Part shown: positions 1 through 8,505 of the stretch, in pieces
Layout: each line of letters starts with the position of its first letter
How positions within the stretch are numbered: the stretch's first letter is position 1
Source: Gordoniibacillus kamchatkensis
Lineage (GTDB): Bacteria; Bacillota; Bacilli; Paenibacillales; NBRC-103111
Direction: 5' to 3'
NCBI RefSeq assembly: GCF_000829455.1
Contig: NZ_JXAK01000016.1
Span: 1 to 64,000, forward strand
DNA: 64,000 nucleotides
The notes under the pieces: generated by a model
Seen by the model: only the letters and a program-made list of their open reading frames with translations
What the model was told of the DNA's origin: nothing
The model's database searches: none
Position numbers and translations under genes: made by a program

Positions 1-98
1 AAGTAACTGCGTGAACTAAGGAACCGCCGTATACCGAACGGTACGTACGGTGGTGTGGGAGGTCGGCTACTCAACTAATGGGTAGCCTCCTACCCGAT
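1..98 (+). mobile_element. Group II intron, 3' end (domains V and VI)
   Basis: Bases 23-53 fold as a group II intron domain V: the arm ACCGCCGTA pairs with TACGGTGGT (one G-U pair), and the tip is TACC-GAAC-GGTA with the typical ACGTACGGT 3' strand. Bases about 64-86 form a domain VI stem (GGCTAC with GTAGCC). An adenosine at 92 lies 7 bases before a terminal GAT, the expected spacing for the branch point. The intron would end near 98, and 3' exon sequence follows. The rest of the ribozyme and any reverse transcriptase/maturase ORF lie left of the window. The intron is in the same orientation as the germination operon. Confidence 0.85.
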
Positions 99-211
99 TG
101 TGCTAATATTCGGGGCTGCCGGCAACGTCTGCAAATCGTGGGTTTAGCCTGGTAAAGAACGGGAACAATAACCAATCATGAATGTATGCGCATCCTATCG
201 AGGTATTCTCC

Positions 212-1294
212 ATGATGGATCGAGGAAAAATATCCCCTCTGCAGATGGCTTTCCTGCTGTATCCGGTTGTCGCGGCAACGGGCGATCTTATCGTCCCGGC
301 CATTACGGCGACAGCGGCAAAGCGCGATATGTGGCTATCGCCTATTTGGTCTTCTCTTGCCGGCTTTCTTCTCGTGTTTGTCGCTTACCGCCTGAACAAG
401 CTGTTTCCGCAGGAGACGTTCATCCAATACAGCCAACATATTTTGGGCCGAATTCCGGGAATGGCGTTCGGGTTTCTATACATCTTCGTGCTGCTGTACG
501 ATACTGGGTTTATTTTACGGGAATACGCCGATTTTCTCATCGGTTCTTTTTTCGGTAAAACGCCGATGACGATTGTGCTCGCAAGCATGGTAGCGGTATG
601 CGCTTTTGCCGTGCATGGCGGAGTGGAGGTGCTCGGCAGAGCGGCTCAAGTCATTATGCCCGTCGTTGTTATCGTATGGATTGCGATTGTCGTTTTGCTT
701 ATCCCCGATTATAAGATCGAAAATATGTTTCCGGTCATGGAGAACGGAATTGGTCCTTCTCTCAAAGGGGCGATCACGCCGGAAGTATGGTTTTGCCTGT
801 TCTTCCTGACCACCTTTCTGTTTCCCGCTTTGACGCAGCGGCAAAAAGGCTTGAAGTGGGGGATGATTGCGGTATTGTGCGTAATGCTCATGCTATCGCT
901 GCTCAATATGGCCGCTCTGCTGCTGTTCGGCGACATTGCCGGCAATCTGGAGTACCCTTTAATGATTGCCGCGAGATACGTTCGCGTCACCGGTTTTCTG
1001 GAGCATCTGGAATCGCTGACTATGGCGGTCTGGGTCGCCAGCGTATTTGTGAAGCTGTCCGTATTTTATTACGCGACGGTGCTAGGTACGGCGCAATTGC
1101 TGAACTTGTCCAATTACAAGCCGGTTATATTGCCGATCGGGATGCTGATCGTTATTTTCAGCATATGGTCGTTTGCCAGCATACAGGAGATGGGCGAATT
1201 CAGCCGAACGACCGTGCCCCTATACGAGAATGCGTTTTATTTGGTCATCCCTGTATCGCTGCTCCTGCTCGCACAAATCAAAAGCAACCGATGA
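212..1294 (+). CDS. GerAB-family spore germination permease (first B subunit)
   Basis: This is a multi-spanning inner-membrane protein of the APC-superfamily germination permeases, the B subunit of GerA-type receptors that sense nutrient germinants in the spore inner membrane. The protein is about 360 residues, normal for the family, with about ten hydrophobic segments. The N-terminus (MDRGKISPLQMAFL) is characteristic, and the protein is clearly paralogous to the B subunit at 2906-4006. The start is placed at the ATG at 212, which follows GAGG at about 200; an in-frame ATG at 182 has no comparable site. The GerAA gene begins 27 bases downstream, so the two are probably co-transcribed. The germinant cannot be inferred from sequence. 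Confidence 0.9.
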   Translation: MMDRGKISPLQMAFLLYPVVAATGDLIVPAITATAAKRDMWLSPIWSSLAGFLLVFVAYRLNKLFPQETFIQYSQHILGRIPGMAFGFLYIFVLLYDTGFILREYADFLIGSFFGKTPMTIVLASMVAVCAFAVHGGVEVLGRAAQVIMPVVVIVWIAIVVLLIPDYKIENMFPVMENGIGPSLKGAITPEVWFCLFFLTTFLFPALTQRQKGLKWGMIAVLCVMLMLSLLNMAALLLFGDIAGNLEYPLMIAARYVRVTGFLEHLESLTMAVWVASVFVKLSVFYYATVLGTAQLLNLSNYKPVILPIGMLIVIFSIWSFASIQEMGEFSRTTVPLYENAFYLVIPVSLLLLAQIKSNR

Positions 1295-1321
1295 GAACTC
1301 AACGCGTAAGGGGGTTGGATC

Positions 1322-2893
1322 ATGAGGTTCTTGAGAATCATATTAGGGCTTAAGGAATGGTCAAACCGCAAGCAAACAATGCAGCAAGGGGCGCAAGCTC
1401 CTTCCGGGCAAGACTTCCTTGCCCCGGACTTGCAAACGAACGAACAAGTGCTTCGCTCCCAGTATGCGAATTGCGCCGACGTCGTTTTTCGCGACATCGC
1501 CATAGCCGGGAGCACCAAAGCGCTTCTTCTCTACATAGAAGGTTTATCGAACACGGTCGAGATCGATCAAAGCGTGCTGGCTATGCTCATGGAAAAGGGG
1601 CTAGTGAGCAGCGACGTCAAAACGCTGTTGCAGCAAAAAGTGGCGGTTTCCAACATAAAGGAAGTGACGACGTTCACGGAGACGATTCAACACGTCTCTG
1701 TCGGCAACCCGATCCTGCTCATCGACGGTCAAAACCGCGGGCTTGCCCTGGGCTTGTCGAAATGGGAGAAAAGATCGATAGAAGAACCGACCGCCGAAGC
1801 GGTCATCCGCGGGCCGCGCGAAGGATTTACGGAATCGATCGGAGTAAACACGTCGCTATTGCGAAGGAAGATCCGGTCGCCGAAGCTGAAGATGCAATCG
1901 ATGACTGTGGGAACTTATACGCAGACGCGTATCATGATCGCCTATATCGAAGGGCTTGCCGACGATACAGTTTTGCAGGAAGTGATGAATCGTCTCGAAC
2001 GCATCGATATTGACGGCGTTTTGGAAAGCGGCTATATCGAGGAAATGATCGAGGATTACCCGTTTTCGCCGTTCCCGCAAATTTTGAACACGGAACGTCC
2101 CGATGTGGCCGCATCGGGCTTGCTCGAAGGCCGCGTCGTCATTTTGGTGGACGGCACTCCGTTTGCGCTCGTTGCGCCGGTAACGCTCTATTCGATGCTG
2201 CAATCCGCGGAAGATTATTATCAAAGGTTTCTGATCGGCAGCACGATTCGCTGGCTGCGCTATTTGTTTTTCCTTATCGCGCTTTTGATGCCGTCCATCT
2301 ACGTAGCGATCTTGACGTTTCACCAAGAGATGATTCCGACGACTCTTTTGCTCAGCATTGCGAAGTCGAGAGAAGAAATCCCTTTTCCGGCTCTAGTGGA
2401 AGCCATTCTGATGGAAGTTTCGTTCGAAGCGCTGCGCGAGGCAGGGGTCAGGCTGCCGAAACAGGTCGGCGCCGCGGTCAGCATCGTCGGAGCTTTGGTC
2501 ATTGGCGAAGCCGCGACTTCGGCAGGGCTTGTCTCTGCGCCGATGGTGATGGTCGTCGCCTTGACAGGGATCGCTTCCTTTACGATTCCCCGCTACGCCA
2601 CCGGCATCGCGATCCGGATGATCCGCTTTCCCGTCATGTTCCTGGCGGGTACGCTTGGGCTGCTCGGCATTATGCTGGGGCTCATCGTGATCATTATCCA
2701 TCTTTGCACCATTCGTTCCTTCGGCGTTCCTTATTTGTCGCCGATGGGGCCGATGAAAGCGCGGGATATGAAAGATGTGCTGCTTCGTGCCCCTTGGTGG
2801 TCGCTGAATACACGCCCGCATTTAATCGGCGATAACAATCCCTACAGGCAGTCCCGCGGCAACAAGCCGGACTCGAACAAAGGGAGCGAGTAG
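1322..2893 (+). CDS. GerAA-family spore germination protein (A subunit)
   Basis: This is the A subunit of a GerA-type germinant receptor, 523 residues. A soluble N-terminal part of about 300 residues carries typical family motifs (VVFRDIAIAGS; ALLLYIEGL) and is followed by a membrane domain from about residue 310 (WLRYLFFLIALLMPSIYVAI). The PRY/IRMIRFP region near residue 420-440 is also family-typical. The start ATG at 1322 follows GGGGG at about 1309-1313. It sits between two B-subunit genes with short gaps (27 and 12 bases), so a single transcript is likely. The subunit is expected in the spore inner membrane together with B and C. Confidence 0.93.
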   Translation: MRFLRIILGLKEWSNRKQTMQQGAQAPSGQDFLAPDLQTNEQVLRSQYANCADVVFRDIAIAGSTKALLLYIEGLSNTVEIDQSVLAMLMEKGLVSSDVKTLLQQKVAVSNIKEVTTFTETIQHVSVGNPILLIDGQNRGLALGLSKWEKRSIEEPTAEAVIRGPREGFTESIGVNTSLLRRKIRSPKLKMQSMTVGTYTQTRIMIAYIEGLADDTVLQEVMNRLERIDIDGVLESGYIEEMIEDYPFSPFPQILNTERPDVAASGLLEGRVVILVDGTPFALVAPVTLYSMLQSAEDYYQRFLIGSTIRWLRYLFFLIALLMPSIYVAILTFHQEMIPTTLLLSIAKSREEIPFPALVEAILMEVSFEALREAGVRLPKQVGAAVSIVGALVIGEAATSAGLVSAPMVMVVALTGIASFTIPRYATGIAIRMIRFPVMFLAGTLGLLGIMLGLIVIIIHLCTIRSFGVPYLSPMGPMKARDMKDVLLRAPWWSLNTRPHLIGDNNPYRQSRGNKPDSNKGSE

Positions 2894-2905
2894 AGGTGGA
2901 CGAAC

Positions 2906-4006
2906 TTGATCGAGAAAGGAAAAATCTCCGCACTGCAAATGGCGATGCTGACGAATCCAACCATACTGGCTACCGCCATTTTGTCTGCTCCGGCCATCAC
3001 GGCGAAGCTTGCCGAACACGATATGTGGCTGTCCCCGGTATGGGCATCCCTGGCCGGAATCGCGGCTGTGTATTTGGCATGGGGGTTAAACAAGCTGTAT
3101 CCGGCCGAGTCGATAATCGACATCAGCGTTCGGATTGCGGGACGCGCCGCCGGGAAGCTACTCGGGTTCGTCTACCTGTTCTTTTATCTCCACGTCAACG
3201 GCATTATTGTACGGGAATACGGGGAGTTCGTAGTCGGTTCGTTTTTGACGAAAACGCCGCTTGGGATTGTGATTGCCAGCATCGTTGCCGTCAGTGCTTT
3301 CGCGGTGTACGGCGGGGTGGAAGTGCTGGGGAGATGCGCCCAGATCATGGTTCCGGTCGTCGTGCTTCTCTTTATCGTCATCATCATTTTGCTTTTTCCG
3401 GACCTGAACCCCGAAAATATGTTGCCATTCATGGAGAAAGGCATAAAGTCTTCCTTTATGGGAGCCCTTGTGCCGCAAGGCTGGTTCAGCGAATATTTTG
3501 TGATGACTTTCCTGCTTCCGCTAGTGGCCGACCGCGCCAAAGCGCCCAAATGGGGCGTCATTTCGGCCATGTCCGTCATGTTCATTCTGGTCATCGGCAA
3601 CATTACAACGCTCATGCTGTTCGGCGACATCACGGGGACATTGACTTATCCCGTATTGATTGCGGCGCGCTACATTAGCCTGGCCGATTTTTTCGAGCAT
3701 GTCGAATCTATCGTCATGGCGATATGGGTAACCGGCATGTTTATCAAAATTAGCGTGTTCTACTACATTCTTGCGCTCGGCACCGCCCAATGGCTTAAGC
3801 TGTCCGATTTCCGGCCGCTCGTATTGCCGCTCGGACTATGCCTGGCTTCGTTCGGCGTTTGGGCGGCGCCGAATAGCGAGAAGCTGCTTCACGATTTGGG
3901 GACGACAATCCCGTTTTATTTGAGCGCGGTGCAAGTAGTGATTCCGCTGCTCCTCTTGCTGATTGCCCTGCTGAAACAAAAGCTTAGGCGGCAGAACGGG
4001 GGATAG
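2906..4006 (+). CDS. GerAB-family spore germination permease (second B subunit)
   Basis: This is a second B-type germination permease in the same operon, 366 residues. It resembles the protein at 212-1294 along its length: both have (I/D)(E/R)KGKIS(A/P)LQMA at the start, the HDMWLSP/RDMWLSP motif and a YGGVEVLGR/HGGVEVLGR motif. It begins with TTG at 2906, preceded by GAGGTG at 2893-2898. The GerAC gene starts 5 bases after its stop. Having two B subunits around one A subunit could change germinant specificity, as alternative B subunits do in some bacilli; that role is inferred. Confidence 0.92.
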   Translation: MIEKGKISALQMAMLTNPTILATAILSAPAITAKLAEHDMWLSPVWASLAGIAAVYLAWGLNKLYPAESIIDISVRIAGRAAGKLLGFVYLFFYLHVNGIIVREYGEFVVGSFLTKTPLGIVIASIVAVSAFAVYGGVEVLGRCAQIMVPVVVLLFIVIIILLFPDLNPENMLPFMEKGIKSSFMGALVPQGWFSEYFVMTFLLPLVADRAKAPKWGVISAMSVMFILVIGNITTLMLFGDITGTLTYPVLIAARYISLADFFEHVESIVMAIWVTGMFIKISVFYYILALGTAQWLKLSDFRPLVLPLGLCLASFGVWAAPNSEKLLHDLGTTIPFYLSAVQVVIPLLLLLIALLKQKLRRQNGG

Positions 4007-4011
4007 TTGAG

Positions 4012-5244
4012 ATGAAGGGGTTACTGGCCGGACAAGGTTTCAGATACGTTCTTCTTTGCTTTGTAGCGGCAGCCTCGCTGCCGCTGGCAGGGTGCTGGAA
4101 CCGGACGGAAGTCAACGATTTGGCTTTGGTGACGGGGGCCGCGATCGATTTGGCCGAAGGGAAGATGATCGAGCTTAGCGTTCAAGTATTTATTCCGCGA
4201 ACTGGCGGAGGCCAGCAAGCGATGGGAGGCGGAGGAGGCGGCGGCGGAGGCGGTGCGGGAGGCGGTGCGCAAACGCTGGTCAGATCGGGACGCGGAGCGA
4301 CGATAGCCGAGGCGATGTCCAAGCTTCAGGAGAAATTTCCGCGCAAGCTGTTTTGGGGCCATACCGACGTGTTCATTATTGGGGAGTCGCTCGCCAAACA
4401 AGGCATTCGCGATCAGGTCGACTTTTTGATGCGTTTTCCGCAAACTCGCGAACGCGCGGCGATGTTCGTGAGCGAAGGAGAAGCGAAAAAAACGCTTGGC
4501 TTCCATCCTCCTCTCGAACGTTCCTCCGCCGAGGTGCTGCGGGAAATGTCGAAATCGAGATTGAGCATGGATGTAGATCTCAAGAAGCTTGCCCAAATGT
4601 TGTCCGGCGGTGCCGGGGCAGCCGCTTTGCCTTGGGTGGAAATGCTGCCGCCCGAGAAAGGGCAGATGACCAAGCAATCGATTCCGTACGTCTATGGCGT
4701 TGGAGTGTTCAAGAAGGACAGATTGGTCGGGCAGTTGGACGACATAATGACGCGCGGCGTGCTGTGGGTTCGGGACGAGATTGTGAAGGAGACGGTGATC
4801 ACGATTACTCCGCAGGGCACGGAAGGATACGTTTCGTTCAATCTGGAAAGCAGCACAACGAATGTCGTTCCCGAAATACGGGATAACAAATGGAGCGTCA
4901 CCATCAACATCGAAACGAATGAAAACCTGATTCAGAACGCAACCAGGCTGGACGTCATGTCAATGAAAGTAAACGATTCTTTGGAGCGCCAGCTGGAGGA
5001 AGAAATTCGCCATCGCGTCGAGGAAGCCTGCTCCCACGCGAAGGAGATGGGGACGGATATTTTTGATTTCGCCGATGATTTTCACAGGAAATATCCGAAG
5101 CAGTGGAACAGCGTCAAGGCGCACTGGGAAGACAAATTTGCGTCGCTCGAGATCAACGTGGCAACGCGCGTCAAAATACGCCGGCCCGGTTCGACAACTT
5201 CCACAGGGGCCAACCGCCCGCAAGATGAGGTGGAGAAACCGTGA
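4012..5244 (+). CDS. GerAC-family germination lipoprotein (C subunit) with a poly-glycine insert
   Basis: This is the lipoprotein C subunit of the germinant receptor (410 residues), anchored on the outer face of the inner spore membrane. The signal peptide ends in a lipobox LAGC with the lipidated cysteine at residue 28, followed by the family-typical WNRTEVNDLAL. A glycine-rich tract, almost only glycine, occupies residues 65-85, within the N-terminal domain and not at a terminus. The remainder follows the usual Ger(x)C layout to a C-terminal region with EMGTDIFDF and KYPKQW. The gene starts 5 bases after the preceding stop and overlaps the next gene by 4 bases. Confidence 0.93.
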   Translation: MKGLLAGQGFRYVLLCFVAAASLPLAGCWNRTEVNDLALVTGAAIDLAEGKMIELSVQVFIPRTGGGQQAMGGGGGGGGGGAGGGAQTLVRSGRGATIAEAMSKLQEKFPRKLFWGHTDVFIIGESLAKQGIRDQVDFLMRFPQTRERAAMFVSEGEAKKTLGFHPPLERSSAEVLREMSKSRLSMDVDLKKLAQMLSGGAGAAALPWVEMLPPEKGQMTKQSIPYVYGVGVFKKDRLVGQLDDIMTRGVLWVRDEIVKETVITITPQGTEGYVSFNLESSTTNVVPEIRDNKWSVTINIETNENLIQNATRLDVMSMKVNDSLERQLEEEIRHRVEEACSHAKEMGTDIFDFADDFHRKYPKQWNSVKAHWEDKFASLEINVATRVKIRRPGSTTSTGANRPQDEVEKP

Positions 5245-5462
5245 AATGGGGCTCCGTGCTTGGGATCGTCTTCGTCGTCATGTTTATGGTCATGTTCCAA
5301 TGGCCGAAAATGAACGAAACCAGAGAAAAGGTTGCGTTCGCCGTCCTTACGGCGGTTGGTTTTGTTCTGGCTGTTCTGTTGCTCGTAAACCCGGAAATGC
5401 CCGGACCTACCCAACTGATCGATGCCGTGTTCAAGCCTCTCGGGGAGCTTCTGGAAAAGTAA
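5241..5462 (+). CDS. Small two-helix membrane protein, probable germinant-receptor D subunit
   Basis: A 73-residue protein starts with GTG at 5241 and overlaps the GerAC stop by 4 bases (GTGA), implying translational coupling. It has two hydrophobic helices (about residues 5-20 and 32-48) around a short charged loop (PKMNETREK). Small two-TM D subunits of about 75 residues are known from some GerA-type operons of Bacillus species, and length, topology and position all fit. Its direct contribution to germination is inferred from that analogy. A strong terminator hairpin follows immediately. Confidence 0.8.
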   Translation: MKWGSVLGIVFVVMFMVMFQWPKMNETREKVAFAVLTAVGFVLAVLLLVNPEMPGPTQLIDAVFKPLGELLEK

Positions 5463-5478
5463 GCGCGCCGGAAAACGA

Positions 5479-5515
5479 AACGCTTATGCCGCCTCTGGCG
5501 GTATAAGCGTTTTCG
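5479..5515 (+). terminator. Rho-independent terminator of the germination operon
   Basis: A 15-bp stem (AACGCTTATGCCGCC with its near-complement, one G-U pair) closes a TCT loop and is followed by TTTCGCCTT. It lies 17 bases after the last stop codon of the operon. Confidence 0.85.
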
Positions 5516-5618
5516 CCTTGGGGCAAACTTGTAGGCAGCGTGAAGCCGGGGGTATGACGGCGAGCAAAGTGCCGGGCATCCCGCAGCCGGCTAAACGCCA
5601 CATGGACGATTCCGGGGG

Positions 5619-5846
5619 TTGCGGCTTGTGGTCATGTTGGATGCGGTCATCATTGTTATCGGCATTGGGGCTTTAGCGACTTTACGGCTAGTTCGCCGCA
5701 TGATCCGGAGCATTGAAACGGTCGTGTACTTCATGGTCGCTGTGACCTTGGTTGAACAGGTGCACTCGGCCATTCCGGACAACTTCAAGCTGATCAAGTT
5801 TTCGGCGAACTTTGCAGCTTTTGTTTTCTTTAAAATGAAAGGGTGA
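5619..5846 (+). CDS. Small hypothetical membrane protein
   Basis: A 75-residue frame starts at TTG 5619 just after GGGGG at 5613-5618; an in-frame ATG at 5634 is the alternative start. It contains a hydrophobic N-terminal helix (VIIVIGIGALATL), a basic stretch (RLVRRMIR) and a second semi-hydrophobic segment. The family is not recognised. A terminator hairpin begins 3 bases after the stop, which supports a real, separately transcribed gene. It sits between the germination operon and glnK and is not obviously linked to either. Confidence 0.55.
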   Translation: MRLVVMLDAVIIVIGIGALATLRLVRRMIRSIETVVYFMVAVTLVEQVHSAIPDNFKLIKFSANFAAFVFFKMKG

Positions 5847-5848
5847 CA

Positions 5849-5873
5849 AGGAGGGCTCTCCTCCTGTTTTTTT
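5849..5873 (+). terminator. Rho-independent terminator
   Basis: The stem AGGAGG/CCTCCT with loop GCTCT is followed by GTTTTTTT. It follows the small membrane protein gene directly. A 6-bp inverted repeat ATTGTC-C-GACAAT at 5876-5888 lies just beyond it, upstream of glnK. Confidence 0.8.
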
Positions 5874-6005
5874 ATATTGTCCGACAATTCCAATGCCGCT
5901 GCGCAGAAAAAGGATATGGGCCCCCTTCCGCCGAATACGTTGCTTCAGAGCCGCAATCGGCATCACGTCATAAAGCTCAACTACGAACTCGAAGGACCTT
6001 AAGCC

Positions 6006-7283
6006 ATGCTGCGAAAATTCCAAAGCGAAAAACTGCAAATGATCTTTATCGCCATCACGACCGCCATCGCCGGGGATTTCAAAATCGTACCGTTCGGCGG
6101 CACCGGCTTCCGGGTAGCGCTCGGCAGCGTCGCGTACTTGCTGCTGCTTCGCCTCATGAATCATTTGTCGTACATTCGGACCGGAATGCTGACTGGCGCT
6201 GTCGTTCTCCTGTACCGCATGGACGAAGACTTGCTGTTCGGAGCGGATGTATCGCTTCGGGAAAGCTTTTTGTCGCATTTCCCGGCGGTTATTTACTATT
6301 TGCTGTTCGCGATCGGGATGAGCCGCATTCAAAAAGATTTGGACGAGTTCAACCCGCTTCGCGTCGGGGCGATCGTGTCCGGCATCGATTTTATCGCCAA
6401 CGGGGCGGAGCTTCTCATCCGGCAAGCCTGGATTCAGCCGGCTCCGATCGCCGCAGGGCAATGGCTGTTTTTGCTCGGGCTCGCCATCGTCCGAAGCTAC
6501 TTCGTCATCGGCCTGTACAGCAGCATTTCCGTCAGCCAGCTGCGGCTGCTCCATAAAGAGCAGAAAAAAAGAATCGAGCAGATGCTGAATTTCGGTTCCG
6601 GGCTGTACGGCGAGACGTTTTATTTGAAAAAATCGATGGACGACATCGAGCAAATAACCGCCAGCACGTTTCAGCTGTATCAGCGGCTCAAAGAAAGCGG
6701 GCGGAACGGGGAAAGCGCGGAAGCGCTGCGAATCGCCCAGCAGTTCCACGAAGTCAAAAAAGATTCGCAGCGCATATTGGCAGGTCTTCTGAAGCTGTTC
6801 GACAGCCAGGTCGTCGTGGACATGCGCCTATCGGAAGTGGTCGAGCATGCGGTAAGGGCGAACCGGCAGTATGCCGAAATGCTGGGGAAAGAAGTATGGT
6901 TCGTCACGGAGCTGCGAACGGATTATTCGACGCCCCACTTCATTCCGCTGCTCACTTTGCTCAACAATTTGGCGGCGAATGCGATCGAAACGATTCCGGG
7001 GACAGGGTACGTCCGCATCAACGTGCATCAGGACGAGAAGAACACGACGTTCACGGTCACCGATAACGGACCGGGCATACCGGAAACGGACCGGGAGCTT
7101 ATTTTCGAGCCGGGCTTTACGACTAAGTTCAACGCCGAGGGAGTCGCTTCCACCGGGATCGGTCTCTCGCATGTGCGCGACATTGTCCGTACGTTCGAAG
7201 GGGACATCGGCGTGCAGGTGCAGGACGGGGCGACGGAGTTCAAAGTCAGCTTGCCGACAGCGGCGTTAAAGAAGGAGGAGTAA
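6006..7283 (+). CDS. glnK: GlnK (YcbA)-type sensor histidine kinase
   Basis: This is a membrane sensor kinase of 425 residues. The first ~185 residues hold several hydrophobic helices. The dimerisation segment has the phosphoacceptor-like motif FHEVKKD near residue 240. The ATPase domain follows with an N-box (LLNNLAANAIET), G1 (DNGPGIP) and G2 (GIGLSHV). Its gene overlaps functionally with the next one: only 3 bases separate it from a YcbB-type regulator, the same pairing as B. subtilis GlnK-GlnL, which controls glutamine utilisation. Here the pair precedes a glutamine-type importer. The start ATG at 6006 follows AAGGACC. Confidence 0.85.
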   Translation: MLRKFQSEKLQMIFIAITTAIAGDFKIVPFGGTGFRVALGSVAYLLLLRLMNHLSYIRTGMLTGAVVLLYRMDEDLLFGADVSLRESFLSHFPAVIYYLLFAIGMSRIQKDLDEFNPLRVGAIVSGIDFIANGAELLIRQAWIQPAPIAAGQWLFLLGLAIVRSYFVIGLYSSISVSQLRLLHKEQKKRIEQMLNFGSGLYGETFYLKKSMDDIEQITASTFQLYQRLKESGRNGESAEALRIAQQFHEVKKDSQRILAGLLKLFDSQVVVDMRLSEVVEHAVRANRQYAEMLGKEVWFVTELRTDYSTPHFIPLLTLLNNLAANAIETIPGTGYVRINVHQDEKNTTFTVTDNGPGIPETDRELIFEPGFTTKFNAEGVASTGIGLSHVRDIVRTFEGDIGVQVQDGATEFKVSLPTAALKKEE

Positions 7284-7286
7284 ACG

Positions 7287-8180
7287 ATGCTGTCATACGT
7301 CATTGTGGACGACGACGCGGCCAGCAGGCGGATGCTGCAGACGATACTGGAGAACGCCGGACTCGGCGAAGTAATCGGGACGGCAAAGAGCGGCAGCGAA
7401 GGAGCGGAGCTCATTCTGAAAGTTCGTCCGGACGTCGTTCTGATCGATCTGCTGATGCCCGACCAAGACGGGATCGAGACGATCGGCGTGCTCAAAGCGC
7501 AAGGCTATACAGGAAAATTCGTCATGATTTCGCAAGTGGTCAACAAAGAGATGGTCGGCCAGGCGTACCAGATGGGAATCGAATTTTTCATCCATAAGCC
7601 GATTAACAAAGTCGAAGTCGAAGCTGTTCTGGAGCGAGTGAGCGGACAGCTGAAGCTGGACCGGTCTTTGTCGGCAATCCGCAAGTCGCTTGCGGCATTG
7701 GAGACGGGCCCGTCCGATCCGCGGCCGGCAGCCAGGGAGCGGACCGTCCGGGAAATCGTCCAGCACATCTTGCTGGATATGGGCATCGGCGCGGAAAGCG
7801 GAGGCAAAGATATCGCCGCGATTATGGAATATTTGGTCCGGATCGGAGCGGACGAGCTGCCGCCGTTAAAAGATTTATACGAAGCGGTGGCCGCGAAGGA
7901 CGGCCGCACCCCGGCCGAGGTCGCCAAAGAGGGCAAGGCGATCGAGCAAAGAATTCGCCGCACGGTGGCGAGCGCGCTCGCCAACTTGGCATCTCTCGGC
8001 CTGATGGACTACGGCAACCCGAAGTTCGAGCATTATGCGCCGCTTTATTTCGATTTTCAGGACGTGCGCATGATGATGAAAGAAATGGACAACGATGGGG
8101 AAACCGGCAAAGGGAAAGTGAACATCAAAAAGTTTTTGCAGGTGTTTTACATGGAAGTGAACGAGAAGCTGCACGAATAA
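7287..8180 (+). CDS. glnL: GlnL (YcbB)-type response regulator
   Basis: This is the partner of the preceding kinase, 297 residues. The receiver domain (residues 1-120) has the acidic pocket DDD at 8-10, the predicted phosphoacceptor Asp54 in LIDLLMPD and a conserved HKP motif (FIHKPINK). The C-terminal half matches the YcbB output domain of GlnL-type regulators rather than an OmpR or NarL helix-turn-helix. B. subtilis GlnL activates glutaminase and glutamine permease genes. The likely target here is the importer directly downstream, which has an inverted repeat in its upstream region; that link is inferred. Confidence 0.85.
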   Translation: MLSYVIVDDDAASRRMLQTILENAGLGEVIGTAKSGSEGAELILKVRPDVVLIDLLMPDQDGIETIGVLKAQGYTGKFVMISQVVNKEMVGQAYQMGIEFFIHKPINKVEVEAVLERVSGQLKLDRSLSAIRKSLAALETGPSDPRPAARERTVREIVQHILLDMGIGAESGGKDIAAIMEYLVRIGADELPPLKDLYEAVAAKDGRTPAEVAKEGKAIEQRIRRTVASALANLASLGLMDYGNPKFEHYAPLYFDFQDVRMMMKEMDNDGETGKGKVNIKKFLQVFYMEVNEKLHE

Positions 8181-8255
8181 AGCGAAATATTCAGGCTGCC
8201 CTGGAAAGGCGGAGCGGAGGATGGAAAAGTAGGCCTATGAGCGTAGCGTGCGTCT

Positions 8256-8306
8256 TTGAACTCGTGTTCCAGCCTTATTTCCTTGTTCTTTGGAACACGA
8301 GTTCAA
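8256..8306. repeat. 16-bp perfect inverted repeat upstream of glnQ
   Basis: The arm TTGAACTCGTGTTCCA (8256-8271) is exactly complementary to 8291-8306 across a 19-base loop. There is no U-tract, so it is not a simple terminator. It lies in the 325-base gap between glnL and the transporter. Confidence 0.7.
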
Positions 8307-8379
8307 GAAAGCCGGAGCCCCACATTTTTAGGTCCGCAGCGCTGCCATGCTTTATTGGGCAGCCAGAAATATTCCTAAC

Positions 8380-8410
8380 ATCCCGCGGTGCGGGATTTTT
8401 TAATTTTTTT
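8380..8410 (+). terminator. Rho-independent terminator after glnKL or attenuator before glnQ
   Basis: ATCCCGC-GGT-GCGGGAT is followed by a long T-rich run. It separates glnKL from the transporter operon and may end the glnKL transcript or attenuate read-through into the importer. Confidence 0.8.
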
Positions 8411-8505
8411 TGAAGTTATTTTTTTGCATTTATGTAGGTTCGCGTAGGATTGCGTAGTTGTGTCGATATGATGAACTCAGCATCCCGGGGAAAGGAGGGA
8501 TATCG

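Noticed and set aside
5688-6749. A 353-codon minus-strand open frame across the glnK start
   Set aside because: Antisense to the small membrane gene and glnK, crosses a terminator and has no family resemblance.
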